A stretch of 42,068 nt of DNA from a virus: IMG/VR virus record IMGVR_UViG_3300031227_006312, positions 1 through 42,068 of that record; one strand, 5' to 3'. The first letter of the stretch is position 1; each line of letters begins with the position of its first letter. This document shows positions 8,738 to 17,141 of this stretch, piece by piece. The position numbers and the translations under genes were made by a program. Under the pieces are notes generated by a model, which was given only the letters and a program-made list of their open reading frames with translations, did not search any database and was not told the DNA's origin.

Positions 8738-8760
8738 TCACACAAAGAGGACATACCATT

Positions 8761-9714
8761 ATGGTGCAAAGACCGTGGTCAGTGCAGATAGAGTTGGTAG
8801 AAGGTTGTAACAGGTTGTGTGACTTTTGTGGTATCAATGGCATTAGATCAAAACCAGGTCAAGATATCAAAGTAATGTCATATGATATTGCAGCCATAAT
8901 AGCAAAGCAATGTGTTGATTTGAATCCAACTGCCAGATATGAGTTTGCAATGCATGGCGAGCCTATGCTACACCCATTTGTGTGTAATATCATCCACATG
9001 TTTCGTGGTGTGCTTCCGAATGCACAGTTTCAGATGACTACGAATGGCAGAATGATGTTACATGATGTCTCAGCTTCTGTACTTGCATTGCTTGATGCCG
9101 GATTGGATTTCATAGTGGTAGATACATATGAACCAGAGAGATTGAGATTGCAAAATGCTTTGACAATGTTGGATGGCACTGTAGATGTGTATGATTTCTA
9201 TGATGATTGTATACCAATGAAGTTGTCTCCGTGGTATAATTACCACAGGAAATTGAACAATTCTGTGATCATTATGGATGATCTGGGTGAGCGATCTGGA
9301 GAAGTCAAGTCAAGAGTTATCTTCAATCACGCAGGAAACGCATTCAAGGATGATAATGCTCCATATGACAAGGTTTGTACCATACCATTCAGGGAGTTGT
9401 CTGTGTGCTATGATGGTGACGTATGTATCTGTTGTATGGATTGGGGACACGAATACGTGTGTGGCAATGCGTCGAGAACATCATTGATTGACATTTGGTA
9501 TGGTGAGGAATTTGAGGCAGCTAGAAAGATCTTGTACCAACGCAAGCGCACGTTTTCCCCATGTGCTAGATGTGATCATCCGTCTGGTAGCAGGGCAGGT
9601 TTGTTACCACATTATGATCCACCAACAGAGGAAGACATTGGCATTGTGTCAGACATAGTAGAGTATAGTATTCCCAGGAATGGTTTCGAGCGTATATTGC
9701 CGGAGTCAATATGA
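8761..9714 (+). CDS. radical SAM/SPASM protein 1
   Basis: 4Fe-4S enzyme that cleaves S-adenosylmethionine to make a radical. The cluster motif CNRLCDFC (CX3CX2C) lies at about residues 16-23. The C-terminal part has further Cys (CTIPF, VCICCMDW, CARCD) typical of a SPASM-type auxiliary cluster, often found in peptide- or protein-modifying enzymes. The start is ATG 8761 with AGAGG at 8746-8750; an upstream in-frame ATG at 8686 would run through the hairpin. 317 aa. It overlaps the first GT-B gene by ATGA, so a joint role in making or attaching a modified sugar or peptide is possible; the substrate is unknown. Confidence 0.85.
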   Translation: MVQRPWSVQIELVEGCNRLCDFCGINGIRSKPGQDIKVMSYDIAAIIAKQCVDLNPTARYEFAMHGEPMLHPFVCNIIHMFRGVLPNAQFQMTTNGRMMLHDVSASVLALLDAGLDFIVVDTYEPERLRLQNALTMLDGTVDVYDFYDDCIPMKLSPWYNYHRKLNNSVIIMDDLGERSGEVKSRVIFNHAGNAFKDDNAPYDKVCTIPFRELSVCYDGDVCICCMDWGHEYVCGNASRTSLIDIWYGEEFEAARKILYQRKRTFSPCARCDHPSGSRAGLLPHYDPPTEEDIGIVSDIVEYSIPRNGFERILPESI

Positions 9715-10808
9715 ACATAAATCTGTTGTTCTTATGTGATCTTAAGCATGGTGGACCTGTCAATACACTAGCAAGGTTGCGTTATGCATTCAGTGCAATG
9801 GGATATGGTGTAACAATATACAAATTGCGAAAGCGCACTGAGTCTAGAATGCGTCCATTGCGTGGTATGTCATACATAAATCTGTGCATGAATGACATGA
9901 TAGAAGTTACACGCAATGATCTTACATTGATAGTGACTGCGCACTTGAAAGATGAACAATATATCGATGCGTCTTATGAGTTGATGGTGAATCATGGTGC
10001 AGGTTTGTTTGTTGGTGGGGATGGTGAGCTTGCTCGTGGTGATGATTGTGAAGACTTTGCACGATATTTGGCAGCAATGGGTGTCAAAGTTATCGTCCCA
10101 CGTGAGTCCATCCGTGATTGGTGTAGTGAAGTGTATGGATTGGATTCGGTGATTGCGCGTCTTCCTGTGCCAGCGTCTATGATACCATTCGATGGCATTG
10201 GTAACAGAGAACACCATGCTGTGTCGTTTACGACATTGCATCGTGACAAGCATACTGATTGGTCATTCATTGCTAATGATAATCTTCCAGAGGACAAGCG
10301 CATTGAGATTTGGGGAAATTTTGTAGGCAATCCATATTGGTTTTGGAATGGTCTTCCAGATGGCATAAAAGAGAAGTGGGATTTGGGTATGAAGTTGTGT
10401 TTGCACTACCATGGCCCACTGTCTGCAGAAGATACTAATCAAGCTGTGGTGTTGGCATCCAAGTCAACATATTGTATGGATTTGATGGACAGGAAGATGG
10501 CATTGTCTGATATGTATGACGGTGGTGATTTGGAAACTGTTGGTATGGAGGCATTGTGTGGTGGGTCTATATTGGTGATGCACAGGAATTGGGTGTCTTG
10601 TAGGAGTGACTCCCGTTTGATAGAGAATCACAATTGTGTGGCAGTTGAAGACCCACAAGAGTTGGAAGATTTGTTGCTTTATGAGGATCCGAACAATTTG
10701 GTGCACACCATTTACAATGGCAGAAAGTTGTTGAGGGAGCACGTGCCAAGAGTAGTTGTGCCACTGTATGTAGACTATTTGGAGGAGAGATGTCAAAGAA
10801 TCGTATAG
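9711..10808 (+). CDS. GT-B-fold glycosyltransferase-like protein, paralog A
   Basis: The N-terminus HGGPVNTLARLRYAFSAMGY matches the glycine-rich start of GT4-type enzymes that find an acceptor. The C-terminal half has TVGMEALCGGSILVMH, the E-x7-E-like nucleotide-sugar site. The following gene is a clear paralog: same KR/RT-RTE segment, same NLxxxDxI, same VPxYVxxxE end. 365 aa. The ATG overlaps the radical SAM stop. Likely transfers a sugar to a phage or host target such as modified DNA, a virion protein or a surface glycan. One AATGATAAT copy at 10275 encodes ANDNLP. Confidence 0.7.
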   Translation: MNINLLFLCDLKHGGPVNTLARLRYAFSAMGYGVTIYKLRKRTESRMRPLRGMSYINLCMNDMIEVTRNDLTLIVTAHLKDEQYIDASYELMVNHGAGLFVGGDGELARGDDCEDFARYLAAMGVKVIVPRESIRDWCSEVYGLDSVIARLPVPASMIPFDGIGNREHHAVSFTTLHRDKHTDWSFIANDNLPEDKRIEIWGNFVGNPYWFWNGLPDGIKEKWDLGMKLCLHYHGPLSAEDTNQAVVLASKSTYCMDLMDRKMALSDMYDGGDLETVGMEALCGGSILVMHRNWVSCRSDSRLIENHNCVAVEDPQELEDLLLYEDPNNLVHTIYNGRKLLREHVPRVVVPLYVDYLEERCQRIV

Positions 10809-11818
10809 CACTGTTCTATATGTCTGGGCATAAGTATGGTGGATTCCCTACATTTACCAGCCACTTGTGTAGAGCATACAGGATGTATGGATTCGATGCT
10901 GACATATACAAAGTCAGAACCAGGACAGAAAAGAAGGGACGTGACTTCTTGGATGGTCTCAAATACAACAATCTGTCTCTGGATGATGCGATAGATATGG
11001 CAAGAAATGTGCCTACACTCATCACTTGCACTGACTACAAGAAAAACAACAGTGACATAGTGCCAATGTTGGAAAATGGGGCAGAGGTTGTGATACATGA
11101 TTGGACTGAGATGAACAACGGATTTGCAGATGTATTATGTGAAATGGAAATCCATCCAATTGTTATCAGAACTCCGAATGTGAAGATGCTTGCCAATTAT
11201 GGTTTGGACGCAGTGTATATCCCACACCCATATGTCTCAATCAATCCAAAGAAACGTCATAGGCATACAAGAGCCATAGCACTTGCCAGGTTGGATTGGG
11301 ATAAGCAGACTCATATGATTGTTGAAGCGAATGAGAGGTTAAGTCCTCGTAACAAAATCTATATGTGGGGATCTAATCACAATCGTATGTATCTGTACAA
11401 TGCAATCCTTGGTAAGTTTGATGGATGGGAAGGCAAACAATACACTGGTCCATACTACATGGGCCCATTCCCTGGTATTCCTGGGTTTGCTGTGTTTTTG
11501 GCAAGTAACAGCGATTTCGTTGTAGATATGAGTGTCATCAAAGGTGATGGTGGTGGCACTCAATACACATTCCTAGAGGCGATTGATGCTGGTGCTGTGC
11601 TTGTACTCCACAGCAATTGGATGCTTCCTGGCGGTGAATTTGAGGATGAGCGCAATTGTTTGACTGTGGATACGGTGGACGGTCTGGTGGATTTGATTGA
11701 TAATACTATACGCAATGATTGCTTGGACATCGTGGAGAGCGCTGCAGATATCTTGCAGGCCCATTCTACGAAGGTCATAGTGCCTCAATATGTAGAATTC
11801 ATGGAACATGGAGCATAG
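10790..11818 (+). CDS. GT-B-fold glycosyltransferase-like protein, paralog B
   Basis: Tandem paralog of the preceding gene, overlapping it by 19 bases. GHKYGGFPTFTSHLCRAY is the N-terminal donor/acceptor loop, ALARLDWDKQ opens the second Rossmann domain, and YTFLEAIDAGAVLVLH is the E-x7-E-like site near the C-terminus. 342 aa. GGAG at 10784-10787 sits just before ATG 10790. The pair may act in sequence on one acceptor or as a heterodimer. The substrate cannot be read from the sequence. Confidence 0.7.
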   Translation: MSKNRIALFYMSGHKYGGFPTFTSHLCRAYRMYGFDADIYKVRTRTEKKGRDFLDGLKYNNLSLDDAIDMARNVPTLITCTDYKKNNSDIVPMLENGAEVVIHDWTEMNNGFADVLCEMEIHPIVIRTPNVKMLANYGLDAVYIPHPYVSINPKKRHRHTRAIALARLDWDKQTHMIVEANERLSPRNKIYMWGSNHNRMYLYNAILGKFDGWEGKQYTGPYYMGPFPGIPGFAVFLASNSDFVVDMSVIKGDGGGTQYTFLEAIDAGAVLVLHSNWMLPGGEFEDERNCLTVDTVDGLVDLIDNTIRNDCLDIVESAADILQAHSTKVIVPQYVEFMEHGA

Positions 11819-11820
11819 TC

Positions 11821-12621
11821 ATGCTTACACTACCTGTAGGATATCGTACCGGATCTGGCAATGTAATGAAAATGACAGTCCACGGATTCTTGGTGCATCG
11901 TGATGATATGCCAATTATGGAAGAAGATTTGGTAGAGGGTATGTGTAATTGGGGAACGGGATGCAAAGGACACAATGGTGGGTGTCCTCCATATGCCCCA
12001 TACTTTGACAAGATGAGGGTGAAGTCTGACAAGTTGTATGTGATTGTGGTCGAGTTCGATATGGCAGGTGCGATAACACACTCTGGTTGGTGGAAGGGAG
12101 TGTCTGCACCAGGTTTGTATATCCTTGTCTATGCAGACAGATTGACCATGTGTTACACCCAACGATTGTTGAAAGAATTTGAGAAGTCAAGATTCTACAC
12201 ACTCGGTCTCAGCAATTGTCCTGGATGCAGATTAAAAGATTGTACGGTGCTTGAGGGTGGCAGATGCAATAGACCAGAGAAAAGGCGATATTCTATGGAG
12301 GCAGTTGGTGTAGCATGCCATGAGTTGCAGTTGATGTTGTTCTACAATGCAATGCCGTGGTGGTATAAAACACCAGAACATATGCCGTGCCGTATGTATC
12401 GATATGCTGGTGTATTTGCATCGTCTAGTGGGTTGAGTGAAGACTCATTAGATAATATGTTGAAGACGTTCGCAATGTCAGATAAGTCTTATGTTGAGTT
12501 GGCAGATGAATTGCCTTCCTATCCTATGGAGACATTCTCAATACCTGACAATTGTGTAGATGGAGGTATGCCATATGGTGTGTATCACATACCTGTTGAC
12601 AAGATGCAGAAAAAGGGATAA
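11821..12621 (+). CDS. DUF2284-like metal-binding protein
   Basis: Cys motifs CNWGTGCKGHNGGCPPYAP and NCPGCRLKDCTVLEGGRC, followed by RPEKRRYSMEAVGVACHEL, match the DUF2284 family of predicted metal- or cluster-binding proteins (C-x-x-C ... CR.PEKRRPSMEA-G). The start is ATG 11821 with GGAG at 11810-11813. 266 aa. The family has no settled biochemical role; a place next to radical SAM genes suggests a redox, metal or cluster-supply function. It is the last gene before the promoter-tRNA unit. Confidence 0.75.
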   Translation: MLTLPVGYRTGSGNVMKMTVHGFLVHRDDMPIMEEDLVEGMCNWGTGCKGHNGGCPPYAPYFDKMRVKSDKLYVIVVEFDMAGAITHSGWWKGVSAPGLYILVYADRLTMCYTQRLLKEFEKSRFYTLGLSNCPGCRLKDCTVLEGGRCNRPEKRRYSMEAVGVACHELQLMLFYNAMPWWYKTPEHMPCRMYRYAGVFASSSGLSEDSLDNMLKTFAMSDKSYVELADELPSYPMETFSIPDNCVDGGMPYGVYHIPVDKMQKKG

Positions 12622-12625
12622 CCAT

Positions 12626-12643
12626 TGCGGTTTTGTATAGTAC
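12626..12643 (+). promoter_or_regulatory. phage promoter element, copy 2, abutting the tRNA
   Basis: TGCGGTTTTGTATAGTAC ends exactly one base before the first base of tRNA-His (12644). If TATAGT were a normal -10, transcription would start inside the acceptor stem. Either the start is closer than usual, possibly giving a tRNA with no 5' leader, or the element is used differently. Confidence 0.75.
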
Positions 12644-12715
12644 GGGATTGTAGTTCAACGGTGAGAACATGTGGTTGTGGCCCACATAATTGCGGTTCAA
12701 GTCCGCACAGTCCCT
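12644..12715 (+). tRNA. tRNA-His (anticodon GTG)
   Basis: Full cloverleaf by eye. Acceptor GGGATTG (12644-12650) pairs with CAGTCCC (12708-12714) with one G-T. D-stem GTTC/GAAC, anticodon stem TGTGG/CCACA with loop TTGTGGC, so the anticodon GTG is at 12677-12679. T-stem TGCGG/CCGCA has loop TTCAAGT. The variable loop is 4 bases and CCA is not encoded. Base -1 is C and base 73 is T, whereas most bacterial tRNA-His have G-1 paired with C73, so the usual identity element is missing. Confidence 0.92.
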
Positions 12716-12742
12716 TAAGTCGATGTGAGGCAAAAGGATATC

Positions 12743-12753
12743 TTTGTATAGTA
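12743..12753 (+). promoter_or_regulatory. partial promoter-like element at the polymerase start
   Basis: TTTGTATAGTA repeats the right half of the phage promoter without TGCGG. It overlaps the TTG (12744) and reaches the first base of the ATG (12753) of the polymerase gene. It may be a remnant or chance. Confidence 0.25.
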
Positions 12754-15332
12754 TGGCTGAGCTAATTTGTGATCCAAAATGCACCCTCTACAAGACATGC
12801 ACTACAGTGTGTATGCATGCAGAGTGTACGTCAGATAAATCCAGACTAATGATAATCGGAGAAGCTCCAGGTGCAACAGAAGATGCAGAAGGTACACCAT
12901 TTGTTGGTAGATCTGGTAAGTTGCTCCGTGAGATAGTCAGTGAGTCTGGAGTTAAGCACTTTGGAGTGGTGTATACAAATGCTGTCAGATGCAGACCTCC
13001 AGATAACAAAACTCCAACTACAAGACAAATAGCATATTGTAAACCATATTTGTTGTCAGACATTGACATGTACAAGCCAGATGTGGTGATGTTGTTAGGT
13101 AACACTCCACTTAAGAGTATGTTAGGTGAGAGTGGCATCACAAATTGGCGTGGTGTGAAAATAGAGAAGGACGGCATAACATACGTTCCAACATACCATC
13201 CGGCATATGTTCTGAGGAATCAGTCCATAATAGGTGATATGTTGGACGATTTTGATTTAGTGTATAACATATTGGATGGCAAGGACACAAGTGGCAGTGC
13301 GTCTGATGGTTATGAGATTGTAGATGTATGTGATGTTGATACAGCATTGACGATGCTAGAGACTATCAAGGCAGCTCCAATGTGTTCTTGGGACACAGAG
13401 TTGACAGGACTCAATCCTTTCTCAGGGGATGTAATGATAATGATGTCATTCGCTGTACAGAATCCTGAGAAGATAGCGTGGGCTGTCAGGATGGATGATG
13501 ACATCCTAGATATATGTGATACCATACTTGCATCACCTGATGTCAAGAAAGTTGGGCACAATGTCAAGTTTGACATGAATGCAGCATACAAGTGCCTGGG
13601 TAATGTCGTTGAAGGTGTTGCAGGTGATAGCATGCTTGCTTCATATGTGCTGGATCCAGTACCTGGTAGACATGGCTTGAAAGTATTGGCTGGCAGACAC
13701 TTGGGTATGTATGATTATGACATTGGCATATCCGAATATACAAACGAACATCCTGAGGCAAATCCATCCAATGGCGGTGATTTTGGTTTGGTGCCAGCAG
13801 ATATTCTGGTCGAATATTCTGCACTAGACGCTATTGCGACCATTGAGCTAGAACGAATGTTGGTTGACAGAATGGAGGATAAGCAACGCATATTGTACGA
13901 GCAACTGCTCATAGTTGCCAGCAACACGTTGTCACGTATGGAATCAAATGGTGCTATGATAGACAAGCACATCGTAGACAGGTATGTGCGTGTATACAGT
14001 ACTGTCAGAGCAGAGCAGATGAGACTCATACTAGCTGATCCATGTGTGCGCAAGTATGTGACGGACAGAGGTTCCAAAGAATTCTATATGTCATCTGTGC
14101 GCAAGTCATTGCGTAGCAAAGGACTGCCATCAGATATTGATAATGTCAACAAGATAGCACGCAGAAAAGCCAAGAACTACAAATCATTCAATCCTGGCAG
14201 CAGTCAACAAATGTCTGCTGTGTTGTACGACAAGCGATACTATGGATTGAAGTGTGTGGGTTTCACTGAGAAAGGGAATAAGTCAGTGAAATGGGAGTAT
14301 ATCAAAGGATATGTAGACAGTTGTGTGTTGTTGCCAACATACAGATACTACACGTTATTGAGCAGCATGTTGAGTACATACTTGCGTCCTGCACGTGACA
14401 ACTGGGTAGATGATGATGGAAGAGTGAGATCCAATTATCGTGTAGTTGGATCTAGGACTGGAAGATTAAGCAGTTCAGATCCTAATCTGCAAAACATACC
14501 AACTCCTGAGAAAGAACCAGGTACGTTGTTAGAGACACTCCCAATCAAGAATATCTTTACCCACACATGGGATGGTGGGTGTATACTTGCTGTAGACTAC
14601 TCTGGCATGGAATTACGTGTCATGGCAAGTGTATCTGAGTGCGCTGGTATGATAGATGCATTGAATGATGGAGAGGACTTGCACTCATATGTTACTGAGT
14701 TGTTGCATAATGTAAAGCGAAGTGACTACACCAGTGAAGAATGGAAATCTATCAGATATCGTGGCAAGTGGGTGAATTGGACGTTGTTGTTTGGTGGCAG
14801 CTATTGGACATTGATGAGCACATACAACATAGAAGAGCAGGAAGCCAAGAGATTAGTAGCCACATACTACTCCCAGTTCCCGGAGATTCTAGAGTACAAA
14901 GAATACACCATTGCATATACCAGAGAACACGGATATGTTGAATCACCATTCGGTCGCAGACGCTACATGCCATACATAAATGATAGCAAACCAGCTAGGA
15001 GACATGCTGCTGAGCGTGCTGCTATCAATATGCCTATCCAATCTGCTGCATCTGATTTGTTGTTGTGTGCTTTGATAATGGTACAAGAAAAGATAGATGA
15101 GCTTGGATTGAAGTCATTGATAGTAAACACGGTGCATGACTCATTGGTGTTTGACGTGTATCCAGGAGAGTTAGAGATATTGGTTGGCATATGCAAAGAT
15201 ATGATGGAAGGTTTGGTTGTTGCAGCTCAATCCAGATTCCCAGATTTGGATTTCAGTTGGATACAAGTACCATTGGTTGTGGATATGGAAGTCGGAAGCC
15301 ATTACGGATCGACGAGTGTATACAAGGAGTGA
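12744..15332 (+). CDS. fusion of uracil-DNA glycosylase, 3'-5' exonuclease and family A DNA polymerase
   Basis: Replicative polymerase of the phage. Residues 1-175: family 4/5 UDG with GEAPGATEDAEGTPFVGRSG, Cys for an Fe-S cluster (9-28, 83, 99) and YHPAY (151-155). Residues 210-375: proofreading exonuclease with DTE (217-219), Asp 277 and YSALD (358-362). Residues 385-862: PolA with motif A DYSGMELR (618-625), O-helix R671/K675/W679/F683 and motif C VHDS (797-800). The E. coli Phe762 position is Trp and the Glu of HDE is Ser. There is no 5' nuclease domain; that is a separate gene at 22293. AAGGA at 12734-12738 fits TTG 12744; ATG 12753 is the alternative. UDG-PolA fusions are known in SPO1-type phages. 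Confidence 0.92.
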   Translation: MYSMAELICDPKCTLYKTCTTVCMHAECTSDKSRLMIIGEAPGATEDAEGTPFVGRSGKLLREIVSESGVKHFGVVYTNAVRCRPPDNKTPTTRQIAYCKPYLLSDIDMYKPDVVMLLGNTPLKSMLGESGITNWRGVKIEKDGITYVPTYHPAYVLRNQSIIGDMLDDFDLVYNILDGKDTSGSASDGYEIVDVCDVDTALTMLETIKAAPMCSWDTELTGLNPFSGDVMIMMSFAVQNPEKIAWAVRMDDDILDICDTILASPDVKKVGHNVKFDMNAAYKCLGNVVEGVAGDSMLASYVLDPVPGRHGLKVLAGRHLGMYDYDIGISEYTNEHPEANPSNGGDFGLVPADILVEYSALDAIATIELERMLVDRMEDKQRILYEQLLIVASNTLSRMESNGAMIDKHIVDRYVRVYSTVRAEQMRLILADPCVRKYVTDRGSKEFYMSSVRKSLRSKGLPSDIDNVNKIARRKAKNYKSFNPGSSQQMSAVLYDKRYYGLKCVGFTEKGNKSVKWEYIKGYVDSCVLLPTYRYYTLLSSMLSTYLRPARDNWVDDDGRVRSNYRVVGSRTGRLSSSDPNLQNIPTPEKEPGTLLETLPIKNIFTHTWDGGCILAVDYSGMELRVMASVSECAGMIDALNDGEDLHSYVTELLHNVKRSDYTSEEWKSIRYRGKWVNWTLLFGGSYWTLMSTYNIEEQEAKRLVATYYSQFPEILEYKEYTIAYTREHGYVESPFGRRRYMPYINDSKPARRHAAERAAINMPIQSAASDLLLCALIMVQEKIDELGLKSLIVNTVHDSLVFDVYPGELEILVGICKDMMEGLVVAAQSRFPDLDFSWIQVPLVVDMEVGSHYGSTSVYKE

Positions 15333-15338
15333 ATGATA

Positions 15339-15866
15339 ATGACACAACAACTTGGTAAGTATGAGTTTGATGTTGGCAGTGATGTATCAGAGTTGGATTT
15401 GGATGCACTGATCCCTATTTCTGATGATTTGAACAAAGAGTTCTCAAATCAAGCAGCCACATATGCGTATGTTGCAATGCTGGGTGCAAGGTCAGAAGCT
15501 GTGTGGCGTGATTCCAAGAATGAGTTAGAGAAGGCATCTGCCGTGGCATACAAGAGATCCCGAGAAAGATTGGAGGCAAACAATACCAAAGTCACGGAAA
15601 GTATGGTTAATTCAGACAAGTTGTTGCGACCAGAGTATATGGAGGCGGTTGAGTATGAGATAGGTTGTCATGAGCAATATTTGGTGTTTCGTGTGCTTAC
15701 CAGGTCTTTCGAGCAAAGAGCTCAAATGTTGATCAGTTTGGGAGCTCATTTGCGATCAGAGGCAGAACAGACTGGGATGTTGATAGCTGATGTGAAGAGG
15801 AAGTTGCGAGATATACCCAAGAATGGTGTCGCACGTAATGGCAATGTTGATAGTAATGCTGGTTGA
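15339..15866 (+). CDS. coiled-coil protein, possible recombination accessory factor
   Basis: 175 residues, largely helical and charged, with ERLEANNTKVTESMVNSDK and a later FEQRAQMLISLGAHLRSE segment. Proteins of this style are often found beside phage single-strand-binding or recombinase genes, but I cannot name a family. AAGGAG at 15324-15329 is 9 bases from ATG 15339 and only 3 from ATG 15333, so 15339 is preferred. The junction holds an AATGATAAT motif (15332-15340) that contains the start. The gene directly precedes the single-strand-binding protein, fitting a mediator role by position only. Confidence 0.6.
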   Translation: MTQQLGKYEFDVGSDVSELDLDALIPISDDLNKEFSNQAATYAYVAMLGARSEAVWRDSKNELEKASAVAYKRSRERLEANNTKVTESMVNSDKLLRPEYMEAVEYEIGCHEQYLVFRVLTRSFEQRAQMLISLGAHLRSEAEQTGMLIADVKRKLRDIPKNGVARNGNVDSNAG

Positions 15867-15868
15867 TG

Positions 15869-15890
15869 TGCGGTTTTGTATTGTATACTA
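15869..15890 (+). promoter_or_regulatory. phage promoter element, copy 3
   Basis: TGCGGTTTTGTATTGTATACTA, starting just after the preceding stop (15864-15866). AAAGGAG at 15892-15898 and ATG 15908 follow, 39 bases from the element's first base. Confidence 0.75.
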
Positions 15891-15907
15891 GAAAGGAGTG
15901 TGGCGTA

Positions 15908-16690
15908 ATGGTTGACAAAAGGGACAAGTACAAGGCATTGCTTGAGAAGTTGGATACTATGAAGTTGGATCGAGGAGGATACTTCCGTCCCCAGGCAGGT
16001 CGGAACACTATCAGGGTGTTGCCCGGTGTGGGTGGGATGGATTTTTTCTTCGTCGAAGTGGGGCAACATCATTTGGATGATAAGACAATGTTTTGCCCTG
16101 CTGTGTGTTCTGGTGGTGAGCTCGAGTGTCCTATTTGTGAAGTACAGAATGAGCTCTGGACTGCTGGTGAGAAAGAGGCTGCAGACAGATTCCGTGTTTC
16201 TCGCAAGTTCTGGATGAATATCATAGATCGCAGTAATGAAGCGCAAGGACCTGTGATATTCACATCTGGTATCACGATATTTAGAGCAATAGCGGCATCG
16301 ATATCAGATCCAGACTATGGTGATATCACATTGGTGGATGAAGGATTTGACATCAGGATTGATCGGGAAGGTGAAGGACTTCTGACCAAGTATCAATCTC
16401 GTCCGGTGAGGAATCCAAGTGTGTTGGGTGAAGAGGACGAGATTGAGGAGTGGTTGGATAATGCCACTGACTTGACTGAATTTGTCAAAGGGAAGTTGCT
16501 TGACTTTGATAGTTTGGCTGAGCAATCTGGTGTGGATATCTACTTCTCTGAGGATGAGGAAGAGGAGGAGGATGAGGAAGAGGAGGAGGAGGAAACACCT
16601 GAAGATGCCAGTGCTGCCATCCGTGGGCGAATGAATCGTCGCTCCAAGTCCAAGACTTCACGTTCCAAGCGTCAAGTTCGCAAGAAGTAA
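15908..16690 (+). CDS. gp32-like single-strand DNA-binding protein
   Basis: Coats single-stranded DNA in replication and recombination. YFRPQAGRNTIRVLPG opens an OB-fold-like region typical of phage gp32-type proteins. The zinc-type segment is MFCPAVCSGGELECPIC, followed by helical and RVSRKFWMNIID parts. Near the C-terminus is a run of about 20 Glu/Asp, as in acidic SSB tails that bind partners. Unusually, a basic tail rich in Arg, Ser and Lys (GRMNRRSKSKTSRSKRQVRKK in outline) follows it. Start ATG 15908 is set by AAAGGAG at 15892-15898. 260 aa. Driven by promoter copy 3, consistent with high expression. Confidence 0.85.
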   Translation: MVDKRDKYKALLEKLDTMKLDRGGYFRPQAGRNTIRVLPGVGGMDFFFVEVGQHHLDDKTMFCPAVCSGGELECPICEVQNELWTAGEKEAADRFRVSRKFWMNIIDRSNEAQGPVIFTSGITIFRAIAASISDPDYGDITLVDEGFDIRIDREGEGLLTKYQSRPVRNPSVLGEEDEIEEWLDNATDLTEFVKGKLLDFDSLAEQSGVDIYFSEDEEEEEDEEEEEEETPEDASAAIRGRMNRRSKSKTSRSKRQVRKK

Positions 16691-16706
16691 CGACAGTTGT
16701 TGAGTG

Positions 16707-16740
16707 CCAGTGATGGTAATGATAATCTTGCCATCACTGG
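16707..16740 (+). promoter_or_regulatory. 10-bp perfect hairpin with the AATGATAAT motif in its loop
   Basis: CCAGTGATGG (16707-16716) pairs with CCATCACTGG (16731-16740). The 14-base loop is TAATGATAATCTTG. It lies just after the SSB gene; no T-run follows, so terminator function is doubtful. A G-T pair can extend the stem by one. Loop display of the repeated motif may be meaningful. Confidence 0.75.
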
Positions 16741-16757
16741 TGTTCATTGAGGATAAT

Positions 16758-17141
16758 ATGAGTGGTGATCAAGTATTGCATGTAGTATTGTCGCATATGT
16801 CTGTGCTTATGCACGCAGTTGAATCTAGACCTGCTGTGTTGTTGAGTAATGAGTGGCATATGAGAGTAAGAAAGTGCGCTGATGATGGTATACGGTCATG
16901 TGATGCATTGTTGGTGGCATTGCGTGAAAGAGACATACCTGCCAATATGCCCAACAAGACTGTCAGAAGAGCACTTCGTGCCATGAAACGCATGTTTAGA
17001 TCAATTGCAAGATGGTCCAATAATCCATCTAATATGCGCTTGTTGAGACGCATGGTGTTGCGCATGGATGCGTCCAGAGTCGAGATGCATGGGTTGTCAG
17101 CTGTTTTGCATGACATATTGACAACTGGAGACGGCAGATGA
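16758..17141 (+). CDS. unknown basic helical protein
   Basis: 127 residues with many Arg and Met (MKRMFRSIARWSNNPSNMRLLRRM), predicted helical, no recognised domain. TGAGG at 16748-16752 supports ATG 16758; in-frame ATGs at 16704 and 16719 would lie in the hairpin. The stop overlaps the next ATG (ATGATAG), so it is coupled to the following glycosyltransferase gene. The positive charge and place after the SSB gene would allow nucleic-acid binding, but that is only a guess. Confidence 0.6.
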   Translation: MSGDQVLHVVLSHMSVLMHAVESRPAVLLSNEWHMRVRKCADDGIRSCDALLVALRERDIPANMPNKTVRRALRAMKRMFRSIARWSNNPSNMRLLRRMVLRMDASRVEMHGLSAVLHDILTTGDGR

